This document shows positions 7,385-15,723 of a stretch of DNA of 51,501 nt, in pieces. The position numbers were made by a program, and so were the translations under genes. Origin of the DNA: DASYML01 sp036399835 (GTDB lineage: Bacteria; Acidobacteriota; Blastocatellia; Pyrinomonadales; Pyrinomonadaceae); contig DASWMI010000146.1 in NCBI GenBank assembly GCA_036399835.1, forward strand, positions 1 through 51,501, in the 5' to 3' direction. The notes under the pieces were generated by a model. It made no database searches. It was not told the DNA's origin and saw only the letters and a program-made list of their open reading frames with translations. Each line of letters starts with the position of its first letter. The first letter of the stretch is position 1.

Positions 7385-8935
7385 ATGAGCGGGAAGAAGA
7401 AGAAGAACAATCAGGCTGAAGAGCTGGTCCGCGGCCTGGGCCTGCTCGACGCGACGATGATCGTCGTCGGCTCGATGATCGGCTCCGGCATCTTCATCAC
7501 CTCGGCGGCCTCCGCGAGGATGGTCGGAGCGCCCGGTTGGCTGCTGCTGGCCTGGGCTTTGGCCGGCGTGCTGACGATCACGGGCGCGCTCTGTTGCGCG
7601 GAGTTGGCAACGATGATGCCGAGAGCTGGCGGGCAGTATGTTTTCCTGCGCGAAGCCTACAGCCCTGCGGTCGGCTTTCTCTTCGGCTGGTCGCTCTTTC
7701 TGATTATTCAGACCGGGACGATTGCGGCGGTCGCCGTCGGCTTCGCCAAGTTCATGGGCGTGCTCTTTGAGCAGGTCTCCGCGACCGACTACATCGTCGC
7801 GCCCGTCATCCTGCCAGGCTTTCTGAACCGCTATGCTCTGAGCCTTTCGACGCAGCAACTGGTCGCCGTGATAGTCATTCTCTTATTGACTTTCAGCAAC
7901 ACGCGCGGCCTCAAGACAGGCAAGCTCATCCAGAACACCTTCACCTTTACCAAGACCGCCGCGCTCATCTGCCTGATTCTTGTCGGCCTCACCCTCGGCT
8001 GGAAGGTCGGACTGAGAAACGGGGGCGCGGCCTTTACCTCTTCCTGGTGGAATTCCTGGTCCAACGGCTGGAGTCCGCAGCAGGCGCAGGCGGACCTCGG
8101 AGCTCTTGGCGGGCTGGCCCTCCTGATGCTCCTCGGGCGCGCGATGGTTGGACCACTTTTCGCGCAGTCGGCCTGGAACAACGTGACCTTCACGGGCAGC
8201 GAGGTACGCGACCCCGGCAGAAATCTTCCGCGCGCCCTACTCATCGGCTGCGGCCTCGTCGTCGCGCTCTATCTCTTAGCCAATCTCGCTTACATCCTGA
8301 CGCTTCCGCTCGCTTCGATTCAGGGCGCGCCGCAGGACCGCGTGGCAACCGCGACGATGCAGGCCATACTCGGCGGGCCGGGCACTATCCTGATGGCTTT
8401 TGCGATTATGATTTCCACCTTCGGCTGCAACAACGGGCTGATCCTGGCGGGCGCGCGCGTCTACTATGCGATGGCGCGCGACGGTCTCTTTTTCCGACGC
8501 GTCTCGCAGGTCAACGCCAGACACGTTCCCTCCACAGCACTTATCGCGCAGGGCATCTGGGCCTCTCTGCTAACGCTACCGCGCACGGTCAAGGCCGCCC
8601 CGCGTCCGGGCGAAGACCCCTTCGGCGATGTCTACACGCAGCTTCTGGAATACATCGTCTCAGCAGACCTCATCTTCTATGCATTGATGATTGCGGCGGT
8701 CATCATCCTGCGCTACAGAGCGCCGCAGGTCGAGCGCCCCTACCGCACGCCAGGCTATCCCTTCGTCCCCGTCCTCTACATTCTACTCGCGCTCATCCTC
8801 GTCTTCGACCTCGCCTACCTCACGCCCTGGACCTCCGGCATAGGCTACCTGCTCGTCCTCACAGGCATCCCCGTTTATCTCATCTGGCGGCGGCAAGCCG
8901 CGACGCAAAAGGCGATAGTGAAGGCAGAAGATTAA
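7385..8935 (+). CDS. APC-family amino acid permease
   Basis: A 516-residue integral membrane protein with about 12 hydrophobic segments. The first helix carries the substrate-site signature GSMIGSGIFITSA, typical of the LAT/SteT branch of the amino acid-polyamine-organocation superfamily. The end of the chain (RPYRTPGYPFVPVLYILLAL) is also characteristic of the group. It should exchange or import amino acids across the inner membrane; the substrate cannot be read from sequence. It stands alone, 138 bp after the radical SAM pair, and is convergent with polA. Confidence 0.9.
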   Translation: MSGKKKKNNQAEELVRGLGLLDATMIVVGSMIGSGIFITSAASARMVGAPGWLLLAWALAGVLTITGALCCAELATMMPRAGGQYVFLREAYSPAVGFLFGWSLFLIIQTGTIAAVAVGFAKFMGVLFEQVSATDYIVAPVILPGFLNRYALSLSTQQLVAVIVILLLTFSNTRGLKTGKLIQNTFTFTKTAALICLILVGLTLGWKVGLRNGGAAFTSSWWNSWSNGWSPQQAQADLGALGGLALLMLLGRAMVGPLFAQSAWNNVTFTGSEVRDPGRNLPRALLIGCGLVVALYLLANLAYILTLPLASIQGAPQDRVATATMQAILGGPGTILMAFAIMISTFGCNNGLILAGARVYYAMARDGLFFRRVSQVNARHVPSTALIAQGIWASLLTLPRTVKAAPRPGEDPFGDVYTQLLEYIVSADLIFYALMIAAVIILRYRAPQVERPYRTPGYPFVPVLYILLALILVFDLAYLTPWTSGIGYLLVLTGIPVYLIWRRQAATQKAIVKAED

Positions 8936-9017
8936 AGCCGGCAAGGGAAGCGCCGAAGAGAGATTTATTTACGAAGACAGCTCGACAAGGAATCAGCAAT
9001 CAAGCATCCGTGACAAG

Positions 9018-11867
9018 CTATTTGACCCACTCGTCCGCGACTTCCGTCTCGACGTTGATGGGCACGCGCTTGATATATTCCTCGCCCGCCGCGCACATCG
9101 CATCTTCGACAATCTTGGCAATCTCTGTCGCATCTTGAGCATCTGCCTCGACGACTATCTCATCGTGCACGATGTTGACGAGACAGGCCGTCGTCCCTTT
9201 CAGCTTGTCATGAAGCAGACGCAGAGCGCGCTTGAAGATGTCGGCGGAAGAATTATGAACAACCAGCCCGTTAGCCATGTATTGTCCGGTCTCGCTATCC
9301 AAGACATCATACATATCAACCGATTCATCTGTAATTTCTATAGACTTTATTCTCACGGCTCGTCCGTAAATCCTGTTTTGATAATTGGTCTGGTCATCTA
9401 TACGGAGCGCCTTGCCTTGCTTAACGGAATTGATAAAGCCGATGCGCTGGCAGAATTTCGACATGTCACGTTTCAGCACACAGACATTAATTCTATCGGC
9501 GCACTGATTTATTCGGCTACGAATACCGAAGAGCAGAAGGGCCTGCTGAATCTCTCTCGCCCACTCTAAATGAAAATCCGGGCCTTTGCCGAAGGTTAGG
9601 ATGGCTCCGTCCCGATTGACCGTGCCATCTCCATCAAACATACCTCTTAGATAGCCCGCGAGCACTTTTCTATCTCTCCAGGCGGGAGCCGGAATGCGCT
9701 CTTTAATTCCGATTTGAACAAGCTGCCGGGCAACACCCAAAGACGAATTCGTCAACTGATAGAGAGGCTTGCGCCCCGGCTCTCTTTTTGCAGATTGGAC
9801 CGAGACATGGCCCAACTGCCCGGCAATCTTCTGTAGATAAGGCAATATCTCCTTTTCATGTTCGGCCACCAGATTCTTTATCTGCCGTTGCGAGACACTG
9901 CCGTCGGAAGCCGTGCGCCCCATAAAAATTCCAAGCTCGAACCTATCGCTGATGTCTGCGAGCGATGCTTTGCTTGAGTTCCACGCTTTGCCGGATTCTG
10001 TTGGAGGGATGAGCAAATCGCTGGTCCAGTTCTTGATCTCTTCTGTCAGGACAATCCAATTCAGCTTCTTAAACTCAAGAGGCGTTCTCCAAGACTTCCG
10101 CCCATTGGCATCAATAACTAAAAATTTATGGTCCGGGCTGCATTCGATGTGATAGCCGCCCCACAGCTTGACCTTCACCTTCCGCTTCTGGCCGCTGTAG
10201 GCCACAAAGGCTCTGGAGAATCGCGTGCCGTCCCAGACGGAAGCCGCCTGTCCGGCTAAATCTTTAATCCGTATATAGCCGTGTCTTTCTTCAAAAATGC
10301 GTGTCTCTCCATGAACGCATCCCTGGATGGGTGTGTTTTTGCCGTTGCGCTGGGCCAAGGAGAGAGCCTGTTTGTCTTCGGGGTCGAAGCGAAAGCGTGC
10401 GAGGCGGCCTGAGATGGTGCGGGCGGCGCGCTCGCGGACGGCGCGCTGTGCGGCGTCGCGCAGCCATGTGTCAAGGCCGCGATAAGTCTCGAAATAACGG
10501 CGTATGATATTTTCGGCTTCGGTTTGCGAGAGGCCCGTGAGCATGGCAAAGCGTTGCGCGCCGATGCCGTAGACGACGCCGAAGTTGAGACGCTTGGCGA
10601 AGGAGCGCTGGTCCTGTGTGACCTGGTCCAGCGGGACGTTGAAGACCTGCGCGGCTGTCACACGATGGAGGTCCGCGCCCGAGTTGAAAGCCTTGATGAA
10701 TCCATCGTCGCCGCTAAAGTCCGCGAGGATACGCAGCTCAATCTGCGAGTAATCCGAGATGACGAGCTTTCTGCCTTCGGGCGCGCGAAAGCAGCGGCGG
10801 TACTCGATGGCGTGCGGGACTTGCTGGATGTTCGGGTTGGTACAGGCGAAGCGGCCTGTGGGCGCTCCTATCTGGCGAAAGTCCGCGTGGATGCGGCCCG
10901 TCACGGGGCTAATCTCGTCCAGAATGTTCTCGCCGTAGCTGGTCAGAGCCTTCTGCACGGTGCGGTATTCGAGCAGCGTGGCGACGACCGGGTAATCATT
11001 GGCGAGCGGTTGCAGCTTCCAGTTGCGCGTCGAGTCGGGGACGGGCACGCCGAGCCGCTTCAAGGCTTTGGTCAACTGCGTATGCGAGTCAATATTAATC
11101 TCTTCACGCGTCGGTGGACCAAAGAGCGAGCCTTGCATGGATTCCACGGAGAGGATGTCTTGCAGCTCTTTGGCGAGAGCTTCGCGCCTGCGCTCGACGT
11201 TGACGAGTTGTTCACGCCAGCGATGCTGGTCCAGATAAATCCCCGCCAGCTCTAAAGCGGCGACTGGCATGACGCATTCAAACTCAAGCTGCGCGCATTT
11301 GAGGAGCGCGTCGGATTTGAGCCGCTCGATCATCTTCTCGCGCAAGGGCGGAAGGACGGCGGCGTCGCGCGCGGCGTATTCGAGCTGCGATTCCGAAAGC
11401 TCTGCGCTCCAATCGCTCAAACGCTCTGCCTTATCCACAGTCTGATTCAGATAGCGCGTGACGACGGCATCCAGCCCCTGCCGGTCGTCCGAGTCGCCCG
11501 CGCTGATAATCTGGCTGGCGAGGAGCGTATCGAAGATGGGGGCGACCTCGACATCCAGCGTATGCTTGATCCACTTGGCGTCAAACTTGGCGTTGTGCGC
11601 GATCTTGACCGGACGCTGCGCCGTGAGCAAATCCTTGAGCGGCCTCAGCGCCTCGTTCTGCTTGAGGTCTACGCTATTGAAGCGGTCGAGGTCTATCACG
11701 CGCACGCCGTCGGGCGCGGCCAACTGGACCAGTCGCATGCGGCCCTGATAAGGGTCGAGCGAGGTAGTCTCCGTATCCAGTCCGATGACGGGCTGGCCGG
11801 ACAGCTCTTCAAACGCCGTGCGCAGCGCTTCGGGTGTGGTAATCAGCCTGTAATCGTTTGCATCCAT
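9018..11867 (-). CDS. polA: DNA polymerase I (5'-nuclease-less), intein-interrupted
   Basis: A 949-residue precursor. Exteins are residues 1-516 and 873-949 (593 residues after splicing). The 3'-5' exonuclease is complete: D31/E33, N92/D96, Y164/D168. The family A polymerase core has motif A (D372 in ISDYSQIELRIL), motif B (K425 to Y433 in AKRLNFGVVYG) and motif C (H901-D902-E903). There is no N-terminal 5'-3' exonuclease domain, unlike E. coli Pol I, which resembles the short Aquifex-type enzymes. The intein splits the conserved NTPIQG/SSADI element that contacts DNA, so activity should need splicing. GAAGGATTAA precedes the ATG. It is last in a minus-strand operon, 24 bp after the MFS gene. 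Confidence 0.93.
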   Translation of the reverse strand: MDANDYRLITTPEALRTAFEELSGQPVIGLDTETTSLDPYQGRMRLVQLAAPDGVRVIDLDRFNSVDLKQNEALRPLKDLLTAQRPVKIAHNAKFDAKWIKHTLDVEVAPIFDTLLASQIISAGDSDDRQGLDAVVTRYLNQTVDKAERLSDWSAELSESQLEYAARDAAVLPPLREKMIERLKSDALLKCAQLEFECVMPVAALELAGIYLDQHRWREQLVNVERRREALAKELQDILSVESMQGSLFGPPTREEINIDSHTQLTKALKRLGVPVPDSTRNWKLQPLANDYPVVATLLEYRTVQKALTSYGENILDEISPVTGRIHADFRQIGAPTGRFACTNPNIQQVPHAIEYRRCFRAPEGRKLVISDYSQIELRILADFSGDDGFIKAFNSGADLHRVTAAQVFNVPLDQVTQDQRSFAKRLNFGVVYGIGAQRFAMLTGLSQTEAENIIRRYFETYRGLDTWLRDAAQRAVRERAARTISGRLARFRFDPEDKQALSLAQRNGKNTPIQGCVHGETRIFEERHGYIRIKDLAGQAASVWDGTRFSRAFVAYSGQKRKVKVKLWGGYHIECSPDHKFLVIDANGRKSWRTPLEFKKLNWIVLTEEIKNWTSDLLIPPTESGKAWNSSKASLADISDRFELGIFMGRTASDGSVSQRQIKNLVAEHEKEILPYLQKIAGQLGHVSVQSAKREPGRKPLYQLTNSSLGVARQLVQIGIKERIPAPAWRDRKVLAGYLRGMFDGDGTVNRDGAILTFGKGPDFHLEWAREIQQALLLFGIRSRINQCADRINVCVLKRDMSKFCQRIGFINSVKQGKALRIDDQTNYQNRIYGRAVRIKSIEITDESVDMYDVLDSETGQYMANGLVVHNSSADIFKRALRLLHDKLKGTTACLVNIVHDEIVVEADAQDATEIAKIVEDAMCAAGEEYIKRVPINVETEVADEWVK
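9252..10319 (-). mobile_element. Intein with LAGLIDADG homing endonuclease in PolA
   Basis: Residues C517-N872 of the PolA precursor (356 residues). It begins with Cys (CVHGETRIF, block A), has a block B-like SPDH ending at H580, and ends GLVVHN before extein Ser873, so Cys1, His-Asn and Ser+1 are all present for splicing. Two LAGLIDADG-type helices, LGIFMGRTASDG (645-656, somewhat degenerate) and LAGYLRGMFDGDG (736-748), mark a homing endonuclease between the splicing halves. The reading frame is intact throughout. The first LAGLIDADG copy retains its final Asp, so endonuclease activity is plausible but not shown. Confidence 0.93.
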
Positions 11868-11891
11868 TTAATCCTTCACGCGTTAATCAGG

Positions 11892-13217
11892 TCAACCATC
11901 AAGAGCTTCTTCGACATCGAGCCTCTCGGCTGGCGGTCTGGCCTTGACTAAAGAGAGCAGGAGCAGCGCCGCCAGGAGGCCGATGAGCGCGTTGAGGATA
12001 AAGGCATCGCGCGCGCCGCGCCAGTTCCAGACCAGCCCCATCAGGAGCGAAGCCGGAAAGACCGTCAAGCTGAAGGCGAGATTATACAGCCCGTAAGCCG
12101 TACCGCGCTGCTCTGCGCGGACGAGGTCCGCGACCATGGCCTTTTCCGCGCCTTCGGCCAGCCCGAAATAGAGGCCGTAGATGAGAAACAGCAGCCACAC
12201 CATACCGCTGGACGAGACGAACGCAAAGCCCACGTAGACGCTGACTCGCAGCAGCCATCCCGAAGCAATCAAGCCTTTGCGCCCGACCCTATCTGATAGG
12301 TCTCCGCCAACGAGAGAGCTTAAAACCTTGACCGTATGAAGCGCGGCCCACATCAAGAGGATGGTGGCGAGTCCGCTCCCGGCGTTCTGCGCGCGGATGA
12401 GCAGAAACATGTCAGAAAAATTTGAGAGCGTAAAGAGCGAGACGATGAGCAGAAAGCGTTTGAAGTTGCTGTCGAAACCGCTTAGAGAGAGACGCGGCGG
12501 CTCCAGGTTCTTCGCGTCGGCGCGTAGCTCCCCGGGCATCTCTCGCAGAAAAAAGAGGGCGACCGCGACGGATGCTATCGCCGGAAGAGAAGCCAGCAGA
12601 AAGAGCTTCGTATAATCTGCGGCCCGCGGCGCTTCAACGTTGGTGGCAATCAAAAAGAGAATCAGCAGCCCGAGGAGCGGGCCCGCGACAGCGCCCGCGT
12701 GGTCCATCGCGCGATGAAAGCCGAAGGCCAGCCCGCGCTCTTCGACGGATGCGGCATCGGCGATCATGGCATCGCGCGGCGCGCTGCGAATGCCCTTGCC
12801 GAGACGGTCCGTCAGGCGTATCGCCAGCACTTGATACCAGCTTCCCGCAAACGCCAGCAGAGGGCGCACGAAGCTCGACTGCGCGTAGCCGTAGACGACC
12901 AGCCCTTTGCGTCTTCCGCGCCTGTCCGAGAAGTAACCTGCGAAGAGTTTGAGCAGGCTCGAGACGCATTCGGCTGCGCCCTCTATGACGCCGATGGCGG
13001 CGGGCGATGCGCCGAGGATGGCCGGGAGGAAGAAGGGCAAGAGGGGATAGACAATCTCGCTTGAGGCATCGTTGAGCAGGCTCACGATGCCGATGACGAT
13101 AACGTTGCGCGGAAGGTTCAGGTAGCGCCGCCAGAGCGGCACAATTCCCCTCATGTTCCGCTTCAGGCTCGCCGAAACCTCAAGCAGCTCGCCCGCTTCG
13201 GTCTCTGTCTCCCCCAT
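11892..13217 (-). CDS. MFS transporter
   Basis: A 441-residue, about 12-helix major facilitator protein. The loop between helices 2 and 3 has the signature GYFSDRRGRRKGLV, and a second half-signature GGDLSDRVGRKGLI lies in the C-terminal half. RLGKGIRSAPRDAM resembles a clade of uncharacterised bacterial MFS proteins. The ATG at 13217, preceded by AAAAGG, is chosen over an in-frame TTG at 13235 without a ribosome binding site. The gene lies between a small membrane protein and polA in one minus-strand unit. The substrate is unknown. Confidence 0.88.
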   Translation of the reverse strand: MGETETEAGELLEVSASLKRNMRGIVPLWRRYLNLPRNVIVIGIVSLLNDASSEIVYPLLPFFLPAILGASPAAIGVIEGAAECVSSLLKLFAGYFSDRRGRRKGLVVYGYAQSSFVRPLLAFAGSWYQVLAIRLTDRLGKGIRSAPRDAMIADAASVEERGLAFGFHRAMDHAGAVAGPLLGLLILFLIATNVEAPRAADYTKLFLLASLPAIASVAVALFFLREMPGELRADAKNLEPPRLSLSGFDSNFKRFLLIVSLFTLSNFSDMFLLIRAQNAGSGLATILLMWAALHTVKVLSSLVGGDLSDRVGRKGLIASGWLLRVSVYVGFAFVSSSGMVWLLFLIYGLYFGLAEGAEKAMVADLVRAEQRGTAYGLYNLAFSLTVFPASLLMGLVWNWRGARDAFILNALIGLLAALLLLSLVKARPPAERLDVEEALDG

Positions 13218-13235
13218 CGCTTCAGGCCTTTTCAA

Positions 13236-13457
13236 TCAACGATTGTTAGCGCGCCGCGTGGCGGGTCTGTTCGCGGGCGCAGTCGTCGTGCCCAACCCGT
13301 ACCACCACCAGGCCAGAGCGCCACAGAGGAGCGCCAGAAAGACCACAGCCGCCAGCGCCAAACGTACAGCCAGCCGCACGGCCCTCTTCGCCAGCGCCAG
13401 AAACAACCAGACGCCGAAGATAAAGACAACCGCACCGATAATGATTGCCAGAGTCAT
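13236..13457 (-). CDS. Small two-helix membrane protein
   Basis: A 73-residue protein with two hydrophobic segments (AIIIGAVVFIFGVWLFLAL and ALAAVVFLALLCGALAWWW) joined by a basic turn, and a polar Arg/Asn-rich tail. No family is recognised. It is first in the minus-strand unit with the MFS transporter and polA, 18 bp before the MFS start codon. No Shine-Dalgarno sequence precedes the ATG; the region upstream is the CAGTTTT inverted repeat. Confidence 0.55.
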   Translation of the reverse strand: MTLAIIIGAVVFIFGVWLFLALAKRAVRLAVRLALAAVVFLALLCGALAWWWYGLGTTTAPANRPATRRANNR

Positions 13458-13462
13458 AAGAC

Positions 13463-13555
13463 GGTTTTCAGTTTTGAGTTCTCAGTTTTCAGTTTTGAGC
13501 ACAGGCAATTCAGTTCTTAACTAAAAACTGAAAACTGAAAACTGAAAACTGTTTA
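13463..13555. repeat. Inverted repeat built from CAGTTTT/AAAACTG words
   Basis: The left arm (13463-13499) contains four CAGTTTT-like words with short variations; the right arm (13521-13555) contains four AAAACTG words and is its near reverse complement. The right arm ends on the stop codon of queF (minus strand), and the spacer is about 20 bases. As RNA it would form a long AU-rich hairpin immediately after queF. Confidence 0.85.
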
Positions 13556-13975
13556 CTGCTTTTTATAGCTTGCGCGGACGATGGTCTTGATATTGCCGCG
13601 TATGTGAAAGTCGCCTTCGATCTCCAGGCGCAGCGGGTCGCAGGCGCGCACGAAGTCTTCCAGAATAACGTTGATGACGTGCTCGTGGAAAATCTTGACC
13701 TCGCGGAAAGAGTTGATATAGAGCTTGAGGCTCTTGAGCTCTACGCAGCGCTCGTGCGGGACATATTCGATGCGTATGACGGCGAAGTCCGGAAAGTCTG
13801 AGAAGGGACAGATGGCCGTAAATTCCGGAATCTCAAAATTGATGCGCACTTCGCGCCCGACAAACTCGTAAGCGAAAGTATCGAGCGGATAAAGATTCAT
13901 CTCCTCGCGCGGCGTCGAGCGTATATCGAGGCCCTGCTGGTTGGCTGGCGGCAAACTCTCTTCGGCAATAGACAT
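13553..13975 (-). CDS. queF: NADPH-dependent 7-cyano-7-deazaguanine reductase
   Basis: A 140-residue protein of the short (unimodular) QueF class of the T-fold superfamily. It reduces preQ0 to preQ1 in queuosine biosynthesis. Key features are the catalytic C56 in FTAICPFSD, the acid D63 in FPDF, and the QueF signature ELKSLKLY (79-86) followed by NSFR. GAGGAGTAATTCAGG precedes the ATG. No preQ1 riboswitch pattern was found in the leader; instead the divergent region to tlyA holds a 33-base inverted repeat. No other queuosine gene is in the window. Confidence 0.95.
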   Translation of the reverse strand: MSIAEESLPPANQQGLDIRSTPREEMNLYPLDTFAYEFVGREVRINFEIPEFTAICPFSDFPDFAVIRIEYVPHERCVELKSLKLYINSFREVKIFHEHVINVILEDFVRACDPLRLEIEGDFHIRGNIKTIVRASYKKQ

Positions 13976-14019
13976 CCTGAATTACTCCTCGCTCAAAATC
14001 GTAATCTTACCCGACCAGT

Positions 14020-14122
14020 AAAGAGTAAGGCAAAAGTAAAAAGTCGAAAGCGCGTCCGGCGACCATCTTCATAAAATGCTTCGGGGCGGCGCTTTGACCT
14101 TTTTACTTTTAGCTCCGCTCTT
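14020..14122. repeat. Inverted repeat in the queF-tlyA divergent region
   Basis: The arm at 14020-14052 is nearly the reverse complement of 14090-14122, sharing an uninterrupted AAAAGTAAAAAG core and AAAGCG ends. Unlike the other repeats of this type it lies between two divergent start codons, so it would be in the leader of one or both transcripts. It may act as a cruciform or an attenuator; neither is shown. Confidence 0.75.
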
Positions 14123-14139
14123 GAGTAAAGTGTGAGCCG

Positions 14140-14958
14140 ATGAAGAATGGGCAGGAGAAGCCTGGGCGTGAGCGTATAGACAGGATTCTGGTCGAGCGCG
14201 GACTTGCGCCTTCGCGCACACGTGCGCAGGCTCTGGTCATGGCGGGCGTCGTGCTGGTCGGCGAGCAGCGCGTCGAGAAGGCTTCGGAGCTGTTCAGCCC
14301 GGACGCGGATGTTCGCGTCAAGGGCGCTGGCGACCCGGCCTCGCGCTATGTCGGGCGCGGCGGGTTGAAGATGGAAGCCGCGCTGAGAGAGTTTCGTCTT
14401 GACGTCAAGGGTCTGCTCTGCCTGGATGTCGGCGCTTCGACGGGCGGGTTTACGGACTGCCTCTTGCAGCACGGCGCGCGCCGCGTCGTGGCGCTCGATG
14501 TCGGGCACAATCAGATGGACTGGCGCTTGCGCACGGACGCGCGCGTGGAGGTCAGAGAGGGAGTCAACGCGCGCTATCTAAAGCCGGAAGATTTCGCAGA
14601 GCAGTTTGAGCTGGCCGTGATGGATGTCTCTTTTATCTCGGCGACGAAGGTCATGCCCGCGATTGTCCCGCTCCTGGCCGAGGGCGCGCCCCTTTTGACG
14701 CTCATCAAACCGCAGTTCGAGGTCGGGCGCGGCGAAGTCGGGCGCGGCGGCATCGTCACAGACCCCGCAAAGCACGAGCGCGTCATCGCAGAAGTCAACG
14801 CGGCGGCACTCGCGCTTGGTCTGAGCGTGCGCGGGCTAATCGAGTCGCCCATCAAGGGCGCGGACGGGAATAGAGAGTTCCTCGCCTGGTACGAAAAGAC
14901 TAAAAGCTCAAACCCGGAAAATAGCCACGGAGGCACGGAGGCACGGAGAGCTGATTGA
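14140..14958 (+). CDS. tlyA: TlyA-family rRNA 2'-O-methyltransferase
   Basis: A 272-residue protein with an N-terminal S4 RNA-binding domain (about residues 12-70, IDRILVERGLAPSRTRAQAL) and an FtsJ-like SAM-dependent methyltransferase domain. The SAM loop is DVGASTGGFTD (96-106), preceded by RYVGRGGLKMEAAL, with MDVSFIS and LIKPQFEVGRGEVGRGGIV further on. TlyA proteins methylate 16S/23S rRNA ribose and are often mislabelled hemolysins. The last residues (NSHGGTEARRAD) are encoded by the left arm of an intergenic repeat and are probably not part of the fold. Confidence 0.93.
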   Translation: MKNGQEKPGRERIDRILVERGLAPSRTRAQALVMAGVVLVGEQRVEKASELFSPDADVRVKGAGDPASRYVGRGGLKMEAALREFRLDVKGLLCLDVGASTGGFTDCLLQHGARRVVALDVGHNQMDWRLRTDARVEVREGVNARYLKPEDFAEQFELAVMDVSFISATKVMPAIVPLLAEGAPLLTLIKPQFEVGRGEVGRGGIVTDPAKHERVIAEVNAAALALGLSVRGLIESPIKGADGNREFLAWYEKTKSSNPENSHGGTEARRAD

Positions 14959-15014
14959 AAAATGTCTTATCGCCATCTTTTTATTTTTCTCTGTGCCTTT
15001 GTGCCTCTGTGGCT
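14923..15014. repeat. GCACGGAG-word inverted repeat over the tlyA stop
   Basis: The arms 14923-14948 and 14989-15014 are 26 bases each with four differences; all four are G in the left arm opposite T in the right arm, so in plus-strand RNA every one becomes a G-U pair. The left arm overlaps the tlyA stop codon. The arm word is related to the larger dispersed repeats at 16358, 34637 and 46002. Confidence 0.85.
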
Positions 15015-15033
15015 AAATTTGGAATGACAAGCC

Positions 15034-15723
15034 ATGAGCAAAATCACGGAAAGGGCAACTGAAAGCGGCGCGCTGGCGCGTCTTCAGCGTCTCAAGTCTG
15101 CCTACCAGAGCTTTATCAAGCTCAACTACGAGCAGGCCGCCGAAGATTGCCGGACGTGCCCGACGCGGGGTCTCTGCTGCACGGACGCGCATTTCGTCAA
15201 CGTACACATCACGCGTCTTGAAGCCTGCGCCATACGCGAAACCCTCTCGCGCTCGCCCCGCCTGACCGAAGAGGCCAGACGCGCCGTTTACCAGCGCGCA
15301 CGCCAGGCCGTCAAACTTTACGGCCTGCGCGCTACGGGTGAAACCTTCAAACAGACCTTCGCCTGCCCGCTCTACGAGCCGCAATCCGGATGCCTCGTCC
15401 ACCGGCGCGCCAAACCGGCCCCCTGCATCCAGCACGCCTGTTATCAAAACTGGGAAGATTTGCCTCCAACGAGGTTGCAAACACGCGCAGAGCATCGCAT
15501 CGAGCAGTTGAACACGGAGGTTTACGGCGCGGCCTGGGCCTGGCTGCCGCTGCCCGTCTGGCTCTGCCTGGTTGACCCTGAAGGCTCCGGCGCGCAACTG
15601 GAAAAACTGGCCGCGGAGTGGAGCACGCAGAGCGTCAGACAACGCGGAAATTTTTTTTATCGAGAGCGACAAGCATCCCGAAAAGTTATTCACAAACGAA
15701 TGAGCTTGCCTGTCATCAATTAG
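15034..15723 (+). CDS. Cys-rich YkgJ/UPF0153-like metal-binding protein
   Basis: A 229-residue soluble protein with an N-terminal cysteine cluster C-x2-C-x5-CC (CRTCPTRGLCC) and later C-x8-C (ACPLYEPQSGC) and C-x4-C (PCIQHAC) groups, resembling the YkgJ-type zinc- or iron-chelating family. The metal and function are unknown. It follows tlyA on the same strand after the repeat at 14923-15014. Near the 3' end there is a run of eight T (15651-15658), where polymerase slippage would change the last 21 residues. Three DnaA-box-like sites start in its final codons. Confidence 0.7.
   Translation: MSKITERATESGALARLQRLKSAYQSFIKLNYEQAAEDCRTCPTRGLCCTDAHFVNVHITRLEACAIRETLSRSPRLTEEARRAVYQRARQAVKLYGLRATGETFKQTFACPLYEPQSGCLVHRRAKPAPCIQHACYQNWEDLPPTRLQTRAEHRIEQLNTEVYGAAWAWLPLPVWLCLVDPEGSGAQLEKLAAEWSTQSVRQRGNFFYRERQASRKVIHKRMSLPVIN

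Noticed and set aside
9135..9569. Plus-strand frame of 144 codons inside polA
   Set aside because: It is antisense to the intein, which has clear splicing and endonuclease motifs in the minus frame.
13463..13555. CRISPR array
   Set aside because: The repeated words are 7 bases with no spacers, and they are inverted rather than direct; no cas gene is present.
13976..14139. preQ1 riboswitch upstream of queF
   Set aside because: No preQ1-I or -II aptamer pattern could be found; the leader holds a long AT-rich inverted repeat instead.
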